A stretch of 64,000 nucleotides of DNA from Mxb001 sp964537955 (GTDB taxonomy: Bacteria; Actinomycetota; Actinomycetes; S36-B12). This document shows, piece after piece, positions 44,374 through 53,065 of this stretch. The notes under the pieces are model-generated. The model saw only the letters and a program-made list of their open reading frames with translations. It did no database searches and was not told the origin of the DNA. Each line of letters starts with the position of its first letter. Within the stretch, counting starts at the first letter, position 1. A program made the translations under genes and the position numbers. The stretch covers positions 4,689 through 68,688 of the forward strand of contig CAZICY010000005.1 in NCBI GenBank assembly GCA_964537955.1, in the 5' to 3' direction.

Positions 44374-45411
44374 GTGAGCGCCGAGATCCAGGCCATCCGC
44401 TGGCAGGACGATGCGATCGTCCTCATCGACCAGACGCGCCTTCCTGCCGAGGAGCTGTACGTCTCCTGCCCCGATGTCGACTCCCTCGTGGATGCGGTGC
44501 AGCGGCTCGTCGTACGCGGCGCCCCCGCCCTCGGTGCTGTCGGTGGATACGGCGTAGCGGTGGCCATGCTCCAGGGGGAGCGCGAGGGCTGGCCGGCCGA
44601 TCGGCTCGAGGCCGAGGTCGACCGCGTCCGCGATGCCCGTCCCACGGCCGTCAACCTCGCGTGGGGGGTCGATCGCGTGCGGCCTCTCATGGCCCGGGGA
44701 GTCGACGCGGTGCTCGCCGAGGCCCATCGCATCGTGGCTGAGGACACCGCCGCCAATCGCGCCCTATCGCGGCACGGTGCCGACTGGGTCCTCGCACACT
44801 GCGCACGCCGCCCCTTGCGGGTCGTGACGCACTGCAACACGGGAGCGCTCGCCACGACCGGCTGGGGCACGGCCTTCGGCATCATCCGCGAACTGGCGGA
44901 GCGGGGTGAGATCGAGCTCGTCTACGTCGATGAGACCCGACCCCTGCTGCAGGGGGCGCGGCTGACGGCCTGGGAGTGCGACCAGCACGGCATCCCCTAC
45001 GTCGTCCAGGCCGACGGCGCAGCGGCATCGACGATCCTGCGCGGCCTCGCCGACTTCGCCGTCATCGGCGCCGATCGCATCGCGCGCAACGGCGACACGG
45101 CCAACAAGATCGGATCCGTCGGCGTCGCGCTCGCCTGTGCGGCTGCGGGCATCCCCTTCGTCGTCGCGGCTCCCTCATCGACGGTGGACCTGGCCACCGC
45201 CACGGGCGAAGGCATCGAGATCGAGCTGCGTGCGGGCGATGAGGTCACCGCCTGGTCGGGGGTGAACGCGGCTCCCGCAGGAGCGCAGGGCTTCAATCCG
45301 GCATTCGACGTCACCCCCGCGGCGTACATCTCCGCGGTGGTGACCGAGGTGGGTGTGGTCGAGCCGGGCCCGGGAGTCGCCGTGGACGCGATCGCGGGCG
45401 GGGCATCGTGA
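44374..45411 (+). CDS. mtnA: methylthioribose-1-phosphate isomerase
   Basis: Isomerises 5-methylthioribose-1-phosphate to methylthioribulose-1-phosphate, 345 residues. RGAPALGAVGG near 48, THCNTGALATTGWG with catalytic Cys near residue 152, and GADRIARNGDTANKIG with catalytic Asp near 231 mark MtnA rather than eIF2B. Such isomerases can also take 5-deoxyribose-1-phosphate. GTG start; its stop overlaps the aldolase fusion gene by 4 bases, so the two proteins are co-produced. Confidence 0.95.
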   Translation: MSAEIQAIRWQDDAIVLIDQTRLPAEELYVSCPDVDSLVDAVQRLVVRGAPALGAVGGYGVAVAMLQGEREGWPADRLEAEVDRVRDARPTAVNLAWGVDRVRPLMARGVDAVLAEAHRIVAEDTAANRALSRHGADWVLAHCARRPLRVVTHCNTGALATTGWGTAFGIIRELAERGEIELVYVDETRPLLQGARLTAWECDQHGIPYVVQADGAAASTILRGLADFAVIGADRIARNGDTANKIGSVGVALACAAAGIPFVVAAPSSTVDLATATGEGIEIELRAGDEVTAWSGVNAAPAGAQGFNPAFDVTPAAYISAVVTEVGVVEPGPGVAVDAIAGGAS

Positions 45412-47381
45412 CCACGCCCCTGGAGCAGCTCGTCGCGCGATCCAACGAGATCGGCGCGGATCCCTCGCTCGTCGTCTACGGAGGCGGCAACACCTCTGCC
45501 AAGGGCATCGTCGTCGACCACCTCGGCCGCGAACAGCGCGTGATGTGGGTCAAGGGATCCGGTGCCGACATGCGGGGCTCGCACGCCTCCGACTACCCGG
45601 CCCTGCGGCTGGACGAGTTGCTCCCGCTGCTGGACCGCGACCAGATGTCCGACGAGGAGATGACCGACCTCGTCGCACGGGCACTCGTGGACCCCGGCGC
45701 GCGCAGACCCTCGATCGAGACGCTGCTCCACGCCTTCCTGCCGTACACGCACATCGACCATGTCCACGCGGACGCCATCTGCGCCCTCACCAATCACGCG
45801 GAGGGCCCCCGGATCGTGGCGGAGGCCCTCGGCGAGGGCTTCGCCTACGTCGACTGGATGCGCCCGGGCTTCACGCTGAGCAAGGTGGTCGCCGACCTCG
45901 GCGCTCGCGACGGCGTCGTCCTTGCCCACCACGGCCTCATCACCTGGGGCGAGTCGAGCGATGAGTGCTACCGGCGCACCGAGGCGGCGGTCGATCAGGC
46001 GCGCGCCTATCTCGAGGGTCTGCCGATCCGGGCAGCGGCTCCCACTGCCGTGCCGGACATGCCCGACGACGAGGTGGAGCGGCTCCTCCTGCGCCTGCGC
46101 GGAGCCATGGCGCGGACGGGAAGGCGCGTCCTGAGGGTCGACCGCCGTCTGCGCGCGGTCGCCGATCACCCCCTGCTCCCCGAGATCGTTGCGGGAGGTG
46201 TGAGCAGTGCTGACCACATGCTGCGCATCAAGCCGCGCTCCGCGGTGTCCACCTCGTCGTACACGGCCACCGAGGATGTCGGTGCCTATGCCGCCGACTA
46301 CGCGGCGTACGTCGAGCGGAATGGCGATGCGATGCCCGAGGGCTTCGGGATGCACGACCCCATGCCGCGCGTCGTGCTCGTGCCCGGACTCGGTGCGGTG
46401 ACGACGGGCGCCACGCTGCGCGACGCCGAGGTTGCCGCCGACATCGCGGTGCATACCCATGGCGTCGCGGCGACGGTGGCCGAGCGCATCGGGACGCCGC
46501 TCGGCCTGGACGAGCGGGAGACCTTCCGTTTCGACTACTGGCCGATGGAGCTCTACAAGCTGACGCTTCGACCGCCGTCCCCCGACCTCGCCGGATTCAT
46601 CGCGATCGTCACGGGATCCGCGTCGGGCATCGGTCGCGGCATCGCGCTCGAACTCGCGACCCGGGGCGCTTCCGTCGTGCTGGCCGACCTCGACGGTGAC
46701 GGCCTTGAGGAAACCGCTGAGCGCATGCGCGAGGCGGGCGTCACGGCCCCCGTGCTCGTGGCCGGCGACCAGTCGGACGAGGCCGTGGTGGACGAGACGG
46801 TGCGCGCGGCCGTGCGCACCTTCGGCGGCCTCGATGGCGCCGTCATCAACGCGGGCATCGGCGTCACGGGCACGCTCGAGGAACTCACGCTCGGGCAGTG
46901 GGATGCCGCCATGCGCATCAACCTGGCCAGTGGCTTCCTCATCACGCGGGCCGCGATGCGAGCGATGCGCGCGCAGGGCTCAGGGGGCTCGCTCGTCTAC
47001 GTCGCGAGCAAGAACGCCTTCGGCCCGGGAGCTGGCTTCGGTGCTTACTCGGTGTCGAAGGCAGGCATGGTGCAGCTCATGCGCATCGCTGCGCTGGAGG
47101 GCGGTGCCGCGGGCATCCGAGCCAACGCCATCAACCCCGATGCGGTCTTCGACGACTCGCGGCTGTGGGACGGCGGGCTGCGCGAGGAGCGGGCGGCGGC
47201 CCATGGCATCGCGCCCGAGGAGCTCGAGGACTTCTACGCCGCCCGCAACATCCTCAAGCGGCGCGTGACCACGGCTGATGTCGCGCGCACCGCGGCCTTC
47301 CTGCTCTCCGACGCATCGTCGAGGACGACCGGCGCGGTCATCCCCGTCGACGGCGGTGTCGCGGGCGCGTTCCCTCGCTGA
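45408..47381 (+). CDS. class II aldolase/short-chain dehydrogenase fusion
   Basis: 657 residues. The N-terminal half is a class II (RhaD/fuculose-phosphate type) aldolase with metal ligands in HIDHVHAD near residue 116 and LAHHGLITWG near 167. The C-terminal SDR domain starts near 395 with VTGSASGIG, has INAGIG and catalytic YSVSK near 547. The closest known architecture is rhamnulose-1-phosphate aldolase/lactaldehyde dehydrogenase, but no rhamnose genes are here. Coupling to mtnA suggests a substrate such as methylthioribulose- or 5-deoxyribulose-1-phosphate, split to DHAP and an aldehyde which the SDR would oxidise or reduce. Family assignment is firm, substrate is inference. Confidence 0.85.
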   Translation: MTTPLEQLVARSNEIGADPSLVVYGGGNTSAKGIVVDHLGREQRVMWVKGSGADMRGSHASDYPALRLDELLPLLDRDQMSDEEMTDLVARALVDPGARRPSIETLLHAFLPYTHIDHVHADAICALTNHAEGPRIVAEALGEGFAYVDWMRPGFTLSKVVADLGARDGVVLAHHGLITWGESSDECYRRTEAAVDQARAYLEGLPIRAAAPTAVPDMPDDEVERLLLRLRGAMARTGRRVLRVDRRLRAVADHPLLPEIVAGGVSSADHMLRIKPRSAVSTSSYTATEDVGAYAADYAAYVERNGDAMPEGFGMHDPMPRVVLVPGLGAVTTGATLRDAEVAADIAVHTHGVAATVAERIGTPLGLDERETFRFDYWPMELYKLTLRPPSPDLAGFIAIVTGSASGIGRGIALELATRGASVVLADLDGDGLEETAERMREAGVTAPVLVAGDQSDEAVVDETVRAAVRTFGGLDGAVINAGIGVTGTLEELTLGQWDAAMRINLASGFLITRAAMRAMRAQGSGGSLVYVASKNAFGPGAGFGAYSVSKAGMVQLMRIAALEGGAAGIRANAINPDAVFDDSRLWDGGLREERAAAHGIAPEELEDFYAARNILKRRVTTADVARTAAFLLSDASSRTTGAVIPVDGGVAGAFPR

Positions 47382-47384
47382 GGG

Positions 47385-48110
47385 TCACGCGAGTCGGATC
47401 TCGGTCATCTGCGCGACCTCGGGGTACGTCGAGTCGTCGATGGCGTGCGGCTCGCCGGGTCGGCGGACCCGCACGACCTGCCACCCGGCTTCGCTGGCCG
47501 CATCGAGCTCCGCGACGACGTCGGAGCAGAAGAGCAGGTCGCTGGGGTCCGCGCCGATCGCCGCGGCGATGGCGCGGTAGGACGATGCCTCTCGCTTGGG
47601 CCCGGCATTGGACGTGTCGTAGTGACCGTCGATCCACCCGGTGAGATCCCCCTCCGGGGAGTGGGCGTACCAGTTGCGCTGGGCGAGCACCGACCCGGAC
47701 GAGTAGACGGAGATAGGTAGGCCGGCGTCGTGCCACTGGCGCAGGGCGACGAGCGCGTCGGGGAAAAAGTCCGAGACAAGTGCGCCGCTCGCGAAACCCT
47801 CCTCCCATACGAGGCCCTGGAGGTCCTTGAGAGGAGTGGCCTTGCGGTCCTCCCGGACCCAGCCGCGCAAGGTCGCGACGATCTCGTCGGCGGACGGGTC
47901 GCTGAGACCGGCCTCCCGCGCGACCTCAGCCACGATGCGGTCCGTCTCGGCCTCGCCTGCATGCTGCTCGAGCCAGGCGGGGAAGCGCTCGGAGGCATAG
48001 GGAAAGAGGACGTCGTAGACGAAGGCGGAGGCACTGGTCGTACCCTCGATGTCCACGACCACGTGCTGCACGTCGCTGAACTCGACCGGACCCGCGAGCT
48101 CGGAATTCAC
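47385..48110 (-). CDS. mtnC: enolase-phosphatase E1
   Basis: Two-step enzyme of methionine salvage, enolising and dephosphorylating diketo-methylthiopentyl-1-phosphate. 241 residues of the HAD fold: DIEGTT near 21 (nucleophile Asp), VYSSGS near residue 138, NAGPKREASSY and FCSDVVAELD. The GTG at 48110 is assumed; GTG 48071 is also possible and would trim 13 residues. It is the only gene of the cluster on the minus strand, convergent with the aldolase fusion (3 bp apart) and divergent from mtnB (15 bp between starts). Confidence 0.9.
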   Translation of the reverse strand: MNSELAGPVEFSDVQHVVVDIEGTTSASAFVYDVLFPYASERFPAWLEQHAGEAETDRIVAEVAREAGLSDPSADEIVATLRGWVREDRKATPLKDLQGLVWEEGFASGALVSDFFPDALVALRQWHDAGLPISVYSSGSVLAQRNWYAHSPEGDLTGWIDGHYDTSNAGPKREASSYRAIAAAIGADPSDLLFCSDVVAELDAASEAGWQVVRVRRPGEPHAIDDSTYPEVAQMTEIRLA

Positions 48111-48125
48111 AAGCAGGGAGGCTAC

Positions 48126-48716
48126 ATGTCCACGGCCGATGACCTGGCTCGCGCGTCTCGCCGGCTCTACGCACTCGGCTGGATGCGGGGTACGTCGGGC
48201 AACGTCTCGGTGCGCGACGGCGACGACATCCTCGTGACCGCATCGGGCATCGACAAGTCGGCAGTGGAGCCCGAGGACGCCGTCCTCATCGACGCGCGCG
48301 GCGCGGCACTGCCCGGTCAGGAGCGCCGCCCCAGCGCCGAGGCGCCCATCCACGCCGCGGTGATCGCCGAGGCCGGAGCCGGGGCGGTGGTCCACGTGCA
48401 CTCCTTGGCCGCGGTCGAGGCCGCCGCGCGCTGGCCCGAGGGCGTGCCGCTCGTCGATGTCGAGCAGCTCAAGGGCATCGGCCGGGGCGCCCACGGCGAC
48501 GCCGTCGTCGTCCCGGTGGTGGCCAACTCCCAGGACATGGCCGACCTGTCGGCCCGGCTCCTGGAGGCCCGCGATCCGGGAGTCCCGGGCGTCGTCGTCG
48601 CCGAGCACGGGCTCTACGCATGGGGCTCCTCGCTGGGCGAGGCCATCGACCGTACGGAGAGCTTCGACTGGCTGTTCGACCACGCCCTGCGGCTGGATCG
48701 ACTCGGCAGGGGCTAG
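48126..48716 (+). CDS. mtnB: methylthioribulose-1-phosphate dehydratase
   Basis: Removes water from methylthioribulose-1-phosphate, 196 residues, class II aldolase fold. GTSGNVSVR near residue 20, the Zn ligands in VVHVHS near 85 and EHGLYAWG near residue 160 with a third His are present. AGGGAGG gives a strong ribosome site. The ATG follows the divergent mtnC start by 15 bp. Works between MtnA and MtnC. Confidence 0.93.
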   Translation: MSTADDLARASRRLYALGWMRGTSGNVSVRDGDDILVTASGIDKSAVEPEDAVLIDARGAALPGQERRPSAEAPIHAAVIAEAGAGAVVHVHSLAAVEAAARWPEGVPLVDVEQLKGIGRGAHGDAVVVPVVANSQDMADLSARLLEARDPGVPGVVVAEHGLYAWGSSLGEAIDRTESFDWLFDHALRLDRLGRG

Positions 48717-48718
48717 TG

Positions 48719-48740
48719 CGCGGCGCGGCGCGGCGCGGCA
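48719..48740 (+). repeat. CGGCG short tandem repeat before mtnD
   Basis: CGGCG repeats nearly four times (48721-48740) in the 34-bp gap between mtnB and mtnD, directly upstream of a possible -10 box. A slippage-prone tract at a promoter, though short. Confidence 0.6.
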
Positions 48741-48744
48741 CAAT
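48739..48744 (+). promoter_or_regulatory. possible -10 box CACAAT before mtnD
   Basis: CACAAT, then 6 nt (GCCCGC), then the ATG at 48751; poor match to TANNNT but no Shine-Dalgarno exists either. Confidence 0.3.
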
Positions 48745-48750
48745 GCCCGC

Positions 48751-49347
48751 ATGACGATGCTGACCGTGTGGGCCGACGACCGGCCCGAGACGCCGATCCT
48801 GCGCACCCGTGACCACTCCGAGATCGCCGAGGCGCTCACGCCCATCGGGGTCGTCTACGAGCACGTCCCCGTGGGTGATCGCCTCGCCGACACCGCGACC
48901 CAGGACGAGGTCCTCGAGGCCCATCGAACGCTGGTCGACCGCCTCATCGCGGAGCACGGCTATCGGCTGGTCGACGTCGCCCAGTTGCACCCGGTCGACT
49001 CCGACGAGTGGCGCGCGACGGCCGAGGCCGCTCGCAACAAGTTCCTCAACGAGCACACCCACGACGAAGAGGAGATCCGCTATTTCGTCGCAGGCTCGGG
49101 CGTGTTCTACCTCCACGTCGACGGTCGCGTGCACGCCATGCTGTGCACCCCGGGCGATCTGCTCAGTGTTCCGGCTCTGACCACGCACTGGTTCGACATG
49201 GGCACGGCCCCCGACTTCACCGCCATCCGCTTCTTCCATGACGACGACGGATGGGTCGGCACCTTCACCGGCAGTGATATCTCCACGCACTTCCCCACCT
49301 TCGACGAGCTCACTGCAGCGGCTGCGCTGGCCGACGCCACCGCATGA
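48751..49347 (+). CDS. mtnD: acireductone dioxygenase
   Basis: Cupin enzyme, 198 residues, oxidising acireductone to formate and the methionine precursor 4-methylthio-2-oxobutanoate (Fe form) or off-pathway products with CO (Ni form). Metal ligands HTHDEEE (His, His, Glu) near residue 100 and TTHW with the fourth His near 147. First of six genes joined by 4-base overlaps. No aminotransferase for the final step is in the window. Confidence 0.94.
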   Translation: MTMLTVWADDRPETPILRTRDHSEIAEALTPIGVVYEHVPVGDRLADTATQDEVLEAHRTLVDRLIAEHGYRLVDVAQLHPVDSDEWRATAEAARNKFLNEHTHDEEEIRYFVAGSGVFYLHVDGRVHAMLCTPGDLLSVPALTTHWFDMGTAPDFTAIRFFHDDDGWVGTFTGSDISTHFPTFDELTAAAALADATA

Positions 49348-49745
49348 CCGACGTCGAATGGGACGCCCTCCGGGCAGCAGCGCGGGAGGCTCGCGACCAC
49401 GCCTACGCGCCCTACAGCCGGCATCCGGTCGGAGCCGCGGCCCTGACGACCGCCGGGCGCATCGTGACCGGGTGCAACGTCGAGAACGCCTCGCTGGGCG
49501 TCACCCTCTGCGCGGAGTGCGGCCTGGTGAGCGATCTCGTGCGCACGAGCCCGGCCGGCGAGCGCGAGCGCCTCGTCGCCTTCGCGTGCGTCGGCCCCGC
49601 CCCCGGCCCGCTCCTGCCCTGCGGTCGCTGCCGACAGCTCCTCCATGAGCACGGGGGAGCGGCGATCCTCGTCGATCGCGAGGGCGGACCCGTGACGCTG
49701 GGGACCTTGATTCCCGACGCCTTCGGTCCCGAGGCGATTCCGTGA
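49344..49745 (+). CDS. cdd: cytidine deaminase
   Basis: Deaminates cytidine and deoxycytidine to uridines, 133 residues. Zinc-site motif Cys56-Ala-Glu58 (catalytic Glu) and PCGRC (Cys93, Cys96), substrate segment CNVENAS at 44-50. A homotetrameric short-form enzyme by its size. Its product is cleaved by the pyrimidine phosphorylase encoded at 57929. Overlaps its neighbours by 4 bases on each side, within the methylthioadenosine genes. Confidence 0.9.
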   Translation: MTDVEWDALRAAAREARDHAYAPYSRHPVGAAALTTAGRIVTGCNVENASLGVTLCAECGLVSDLVRTSPAGERERLVAFACVGPAPGPLLPCGRCRQLLHEHGGAAILVDREGGPVTLGTLIPDAFGPEAIP

Positions 49746-50500
49746 CTGACCCGGGGCGGGGAGCGCTCGGGGTCATCGCCGGCACGGGCTTCTACGCACT
49801 CGACGCGCTCAAGGACGCCGCGGACATCGTCGTCGACACCTCATACGGTGCCGTCCGCATGCGATCGGGCATGCTGCACGACCGCCAGACGTTCTTCGTC
49901 TCCCGTCACGGTGTCGACCACTCCGTGCCCCCGCACATGGTCAACTACCGCGCGATCATCCAGGCACTGGTCGATGTCGGTGTCACGGAGATCCTCGCGG
50001 TCAATGTCGTCGGCGGCATCGGCCATGACGCCGGCGAGCTCGTCGTCATCGACGACTTCATCGACTTCACCCACCAACGTCCCCTGACGTTCTTCGACGG
50101 GTCCACACCCGAGGGCGTGGTGCACGTCGACATGGGCCAGCCCTACGACGGCCGGCTTCGTGCCGCATGGCTGCGCGCCGCGGCGGACGCGGGAGTCGAC
50201 GTCACCCCCTCCGGGGTGTACGGGGCCTTCGAAGGCCCGCGATTCGAGACGAAGGCGGAGATCCGCATGGCGCGAGCCGCGGGCGTCACGGTCGTGGGCA
50301 TGACCGGCGTACCCGAGGTGGTCCTCGCCGCCGAGCGGGGCATCCCCTACGCGAGCCTGTGCCTTGTCGCCAATCCCGCAGCGGGACTGAGCGATGTCCC
50401 CATCAAGGTGGAGGACGTCACCGCCGTCGTCGCCCAGGGTGCGGCGACCGTGACGGGCATCCTCGAGCGGGCCGCCGGCATCCTGGCGGTGCCCTCGTGA
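49742..50500 (+). CDS. S-methyl-5'-thioinosine phosphorylase (MTAP/PNP family)
   Basis: 252 residues, phosphorolysis of a 5'-methylthionucleoside to methylthioribose-1-phosphate. VIAGTGFY, SRHGVDHSVPPH, NVVGGIG, EGPRFET and GMTGVPE are the family motifs. In the base-binding loop it reads LVANPAAG with Asn211, as in the Pseudomonas methylthioinosine phosphorylase, where adenine-specific MTAPs have Asp. With an MTA deaminase encoded next door, 6-oxopurine specificity is likely, giving hypoxanthine. GTG start, GTGA overlap with the deaminase gene. Confidence 0.87.
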   Translation: MTDPGRGALGVIAGTGFYALDALKDAADIVVDTSYGAVRMRSGMLHDRQTFFVSRHGVDHSVPPHMVNYRAIIQALVDVGVTEILAVNVVGGIGHDAGELVVIDDFIDFTHQRPLTFFDGSTPEGVVHVDMGQPYDGRLRAAWLRAAADAGVDVTPSGVYGAFEGPRFETKAEIRMARAAGVTVVGMTGVPEVVLAAERGIPYASLCLVANPAAGLSDVPIKVEDVTAVVAQGAATVTGILERAAGILAVPS

Positions 50501-51792
50501 GCGTCGACCTCGTCATCCGCGGGGCGCGCTACGTGCTCATGAGCGACGCTTCGGGAGGCGTCGTCGAGCGTGCCGACATCGCCATCGATGACGGTCGGAT
50601 CGTGAGCGTGGGCGAGCCCGTCGCCGAGGCGGACACCGTCATCGACGGCGAGGGCCTGCTCGTCATGCCCGGGCTCGTCAACCTCCACACCCATCTCGCC
50701 ATGACTCTCCTGCGGGGCATCGCGGAGGAGGTGGACCTGCAGGGCTTCCTCGAGCGCGTCTGGGCGGAGGAGGCGAGGATCATGGACTCAGCCGGCGTCT
50801 ACGCGGGCACGCGACTGGGTGCTCTCGAGGCGATTCTCGGTGGCACCACGACGGCGCTGGACATGTACTTCCATCCGGCCGATGCCCACCGCGGGGCGGT
50901 GGAGGTCGGACTGCGCCACGTCACCGGACCCGTCTTCTTCTCCTTCCCCGGCCCGGACCACCTCGAGTGGCATGAGCGGATGGCGCTCGCCCGCGCGTGG
51001 CCCCAGGCCCTGGAGTCGCTCGGCGGACCGCATGTGCCACCGGCGCTCATGCCGCACGCGGCCTTCACCGTCGGTCTGGAGCACCTCGCTGAGATCGCCG
51101 ACCTTGCTCGCGAGCAGGGGGCTCTCGTGCATACGCATGCCTCGGAGAACGACCGGGAGAACGACGACACCGTCAAGGCCACCGGCATGCGGCCGGTGCC
51201 CACACTGGAGGCATCGGGAGTCCTCGCCCTCGCGCCTGTCCTGGGACACGGCGTCCGCCTCGACGAGCATGACCGTGAGCGCGTCGCCGCGACCGGGACG
51301 GCGGTAGCTCACTGCCCCGGTTCCAACCTCAAGCTCGCCAGCGGCGCCGCCGACATCGTGGGCTATCGAGACCAGGGCATCCGAGTGGGCATCGGCACCG
51401 ACGGGTGCTCGTCGAGCAACGACCTCGACATGTTCGCCGCGATGCGCCTGGCGGCCAATCTCGCCCGGCTGGTGCGCGAGGATCCGGCGGCCCTGTCGGC
51501 TCGCGACGTCGTGCAGGCCGCCACGATCGACGGCGCCCGCGCACTGGGCCTGGGCGAGCGCATCGGCACCGTCGAGGTCGGCAAGGAGGCTGATCTCATC
51601 GCGCTGGACCTGCGCGCGCCCCACCTCGTGCCGGTCCACGATCCCTACACCTCCGTGGTCTTCAGCGCGGGTCGATCCGACGTACGACACGTCCTCGTCG
51701 CCGGCGCCCCCGTCGTGCTCGACCGACAGCCGACCCGTGTCGATGTCGATGACGTCATGGCTGCGGCGCTTCGTGTCGTGGAGGGGACATGA
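50497..51792 (+). CDS. mtaD: 5'-methylthioadenosine/S-adenosylhomocysteine deaminase
   Basis: Amidohydrolase of 431 residues deaminating MTA (and SAH or adenosine in relatives) to the inosine form. Metal ligands NLHTHLA near residue 65, His in THASEND near 210, His near 250-270 in VLGHG or VAHCPGSN, and Asp in GTDGCSSSNDLDM near residue 303. C-terminal composite beta-domain GLGERIGTVEVGKEADL. Coupled by 4-base overlaps to the phosphorylase before and the DUF985 gene after, so MTA deamination and MTI phosphorolysis are made together. Confidence 0.9.
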   Translation: MSVDLVIRGARYVLMSDASGGVVERADIAIDDGRIVSVGEPVAEADTVIDGEGLLVMPGLVNLHTHLAMTLLRGIAEEVDLQGFLERVWAEEARIMDSAGVYAGTRLGALEAILGGTTTALDMYFHPADAHRGAVEVGLRHVTGPVFFSFPGPDHLEWHERMALARAWPQALESLGGPHVPPALMPHAAFTVGLEHLAEIADLAREQGALVHTHASENDRENDDTVKATGMRPVPTLEASGVLALAPVLGHGVRLDEHDRERVAATGTAVAHCPGSNLKLASGAADIVGYRDQGIRVGIGTDGCSSSNDLDMFAAMRLAANLARLVREDPAALSARDVVQAATIDGARALGLGERIGTVEVGKEADLIALDLRAPHLVPVHDPYTSVVFSAGRSDVRHVLVAGAPVVLDRQPTRVDVDDVMAAALRVVEGT

Positions 51793-52259
51793 GCCAACTC
51801 GATGACATGAGCGCCGCCGAGGTCATCTCCGCGCTGAATCTGGAGTATTTGGAGGGAGAGGGTGTCTGGATCTCCCTGCTGTGGCGCACCGACCACGGCA
51901 ACGCGATCTACGGCCTGCTCACACCGAAGGACTTCAGCGCCCTGCACATGCTGGATGAAGACGAGATGTGGGTGCATGTCGCTGGAGCGCCGGTGGAGAT
52001 GCTCGTCCTGCACTCGGACGGCAGCCACTCCGATCATGTGCTGGGCACCGATCTCGCCCTGGGCCACGAGCCGGCCGTGCGCGTGCCCGCCCGGGCCTGG
52101 CAGGGGTCGCGCACCCAGGGCGAGTGGAGCCTCGTGGTGTGCTCGCTCGCCCCACCCTTCAGCGGGTTCACGCTGGCCGGCGACGACATCGACCTGCAGG
52201 CGTGGCCCTCTGCTGCTGCGCAGGCGCGCACGCTCATCCGCAGTGGGATGCCCGCGTGA
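51789..52259 (+). CDS. DUF985 (cupin_5) family protein
   Basis: 156 residues with the cupin_5 pattern: YGLLTPKDFSALHML, DEMWVHVAG, LGTDLALGHEPAVRVPARAWQGS and LVVCSLAPPFSGF. The fold resembles sugar-nucleotide epimerases and isomerases but no activity is known in general. Placement in a six-gene coupled chain of MTA and nucleoside salvage suggests it handles a sugar phosphate or thiosugar; inference only. Confidence 0.82.
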   Translation: MSQLDDMSAAEVISALNLEYLEGEGVWISLLWRTDHGNAIYGLLTPKDFSALHMLDEDEMWVHVAGAPVEMLVLHSDGSHSDHVLGTDLALGHEPAVRVPARAWQGSRTQGEWSLVVCSLAPPFSGFTLAGDDIDLQAWPSAAAQARTLIRSGMPA

Positions 52260-52954
52260 GCGGGCGCGTGGCGCTTGTCACCGGAGCGCGCGGGGTGGTG
52301 GGTCGTGCCCTGATCGCGCGGCTCACCGGTGAAGGGTTCGACGTCATCGCGCACAGTCGCGGGGAGATCGGCGAGCCGCCCGCGGGTGCGCTGCTCCTCA
52401 CAGGCGACCTGTCCGACCCGGCCGAGGCTCGGCGCGTGCGCGATGCGGTGGACCGCGTCGACCTCCTGGTCAACAACGCCGCGAGCCAGGTGGTGGGGGG
52501 CCTCGACACGCTCGCGCCCACCGACTGGACGGACATGCTGGGCTCCACCCTGCTCAGCGCCGTGCAGCTGTCGACAGTGCTGCGGCCGGTCATGCCACCC
52601 GGCTCGAGCATCGTCAACGTGACCTCGATCGAGGCCGGCGCGGCGTTCCCCGGTCACGCGCACTACGCCGCGGCCAAGGCCGCGCTCGAGTCCTTCACGC
52701 GGTCGGCTGCCCTGGAGTGGGCCGCTGACGGGATCCGCGTCAATGCCGTTGCCCCCGGCCTCATCGACCGTCCCGGCCTGGCGCAGGAATGGCCCGAGGG
52801 CGTGGAGTGGTGGGCGCGCACCTGTCCCCTGGGCAGGACGATCGAGCCGCGCGAGGTGGCCGACGCGGTCGCCCTGCTCGCATCGTCGACCGGGGTGTCC
52901 GGGATCGTGCTGCCGGTCGACGGCGGCTGGAGCGCGAGCGCACGCCTCGCCTGA
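52256..52954 (+). CDS. short-chain dehydrogenase/reductase
   Basis: 232 residues of the classical SDR fold: VTGARGVVG at residues 8-16, VNNAAS near 72, catalytic Ser in VTSIE near 122 and YAAAK near 136, and VAPGLIDRP. FabG-like in general shape but substrate unknown. Last gene of the overlap-coupled chain from mtnD. GTG start chosen from the 4-base overlap; the longer open frame is antisense-like filler. Confidence 0.88.
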   Translation: MSGRVALVTGARGVVGRALIARLTGEGFDVIAHSRGEIGEPPAGALLLTGDLSDPAEARRVRDAVDRVDLLVNNAASQVVGGLDTLAPTDWTDMLGSTLLSAVQLSTVLRPVMPPGSSIVNVTSIEAGAAFPGHAHYAAAKAALESFTRSAALEWAADGIRVNAVAPGLIDRPGLAQEWPEGVEWWARTCPLGRTIEPREVADAVALLASSTGVSGIVLPVDGGWSASARLA

Positions 52955-53065
52955 CGACAGCAGGACGAATCGCCACTCGTGTCACATGCGTCTCGTCTGC
53001 GACGCGCGCGGGTCACGGGAGGGTTACGACGACGAGCCACCCTCGGAGTTGCACTCGGTGACGAC

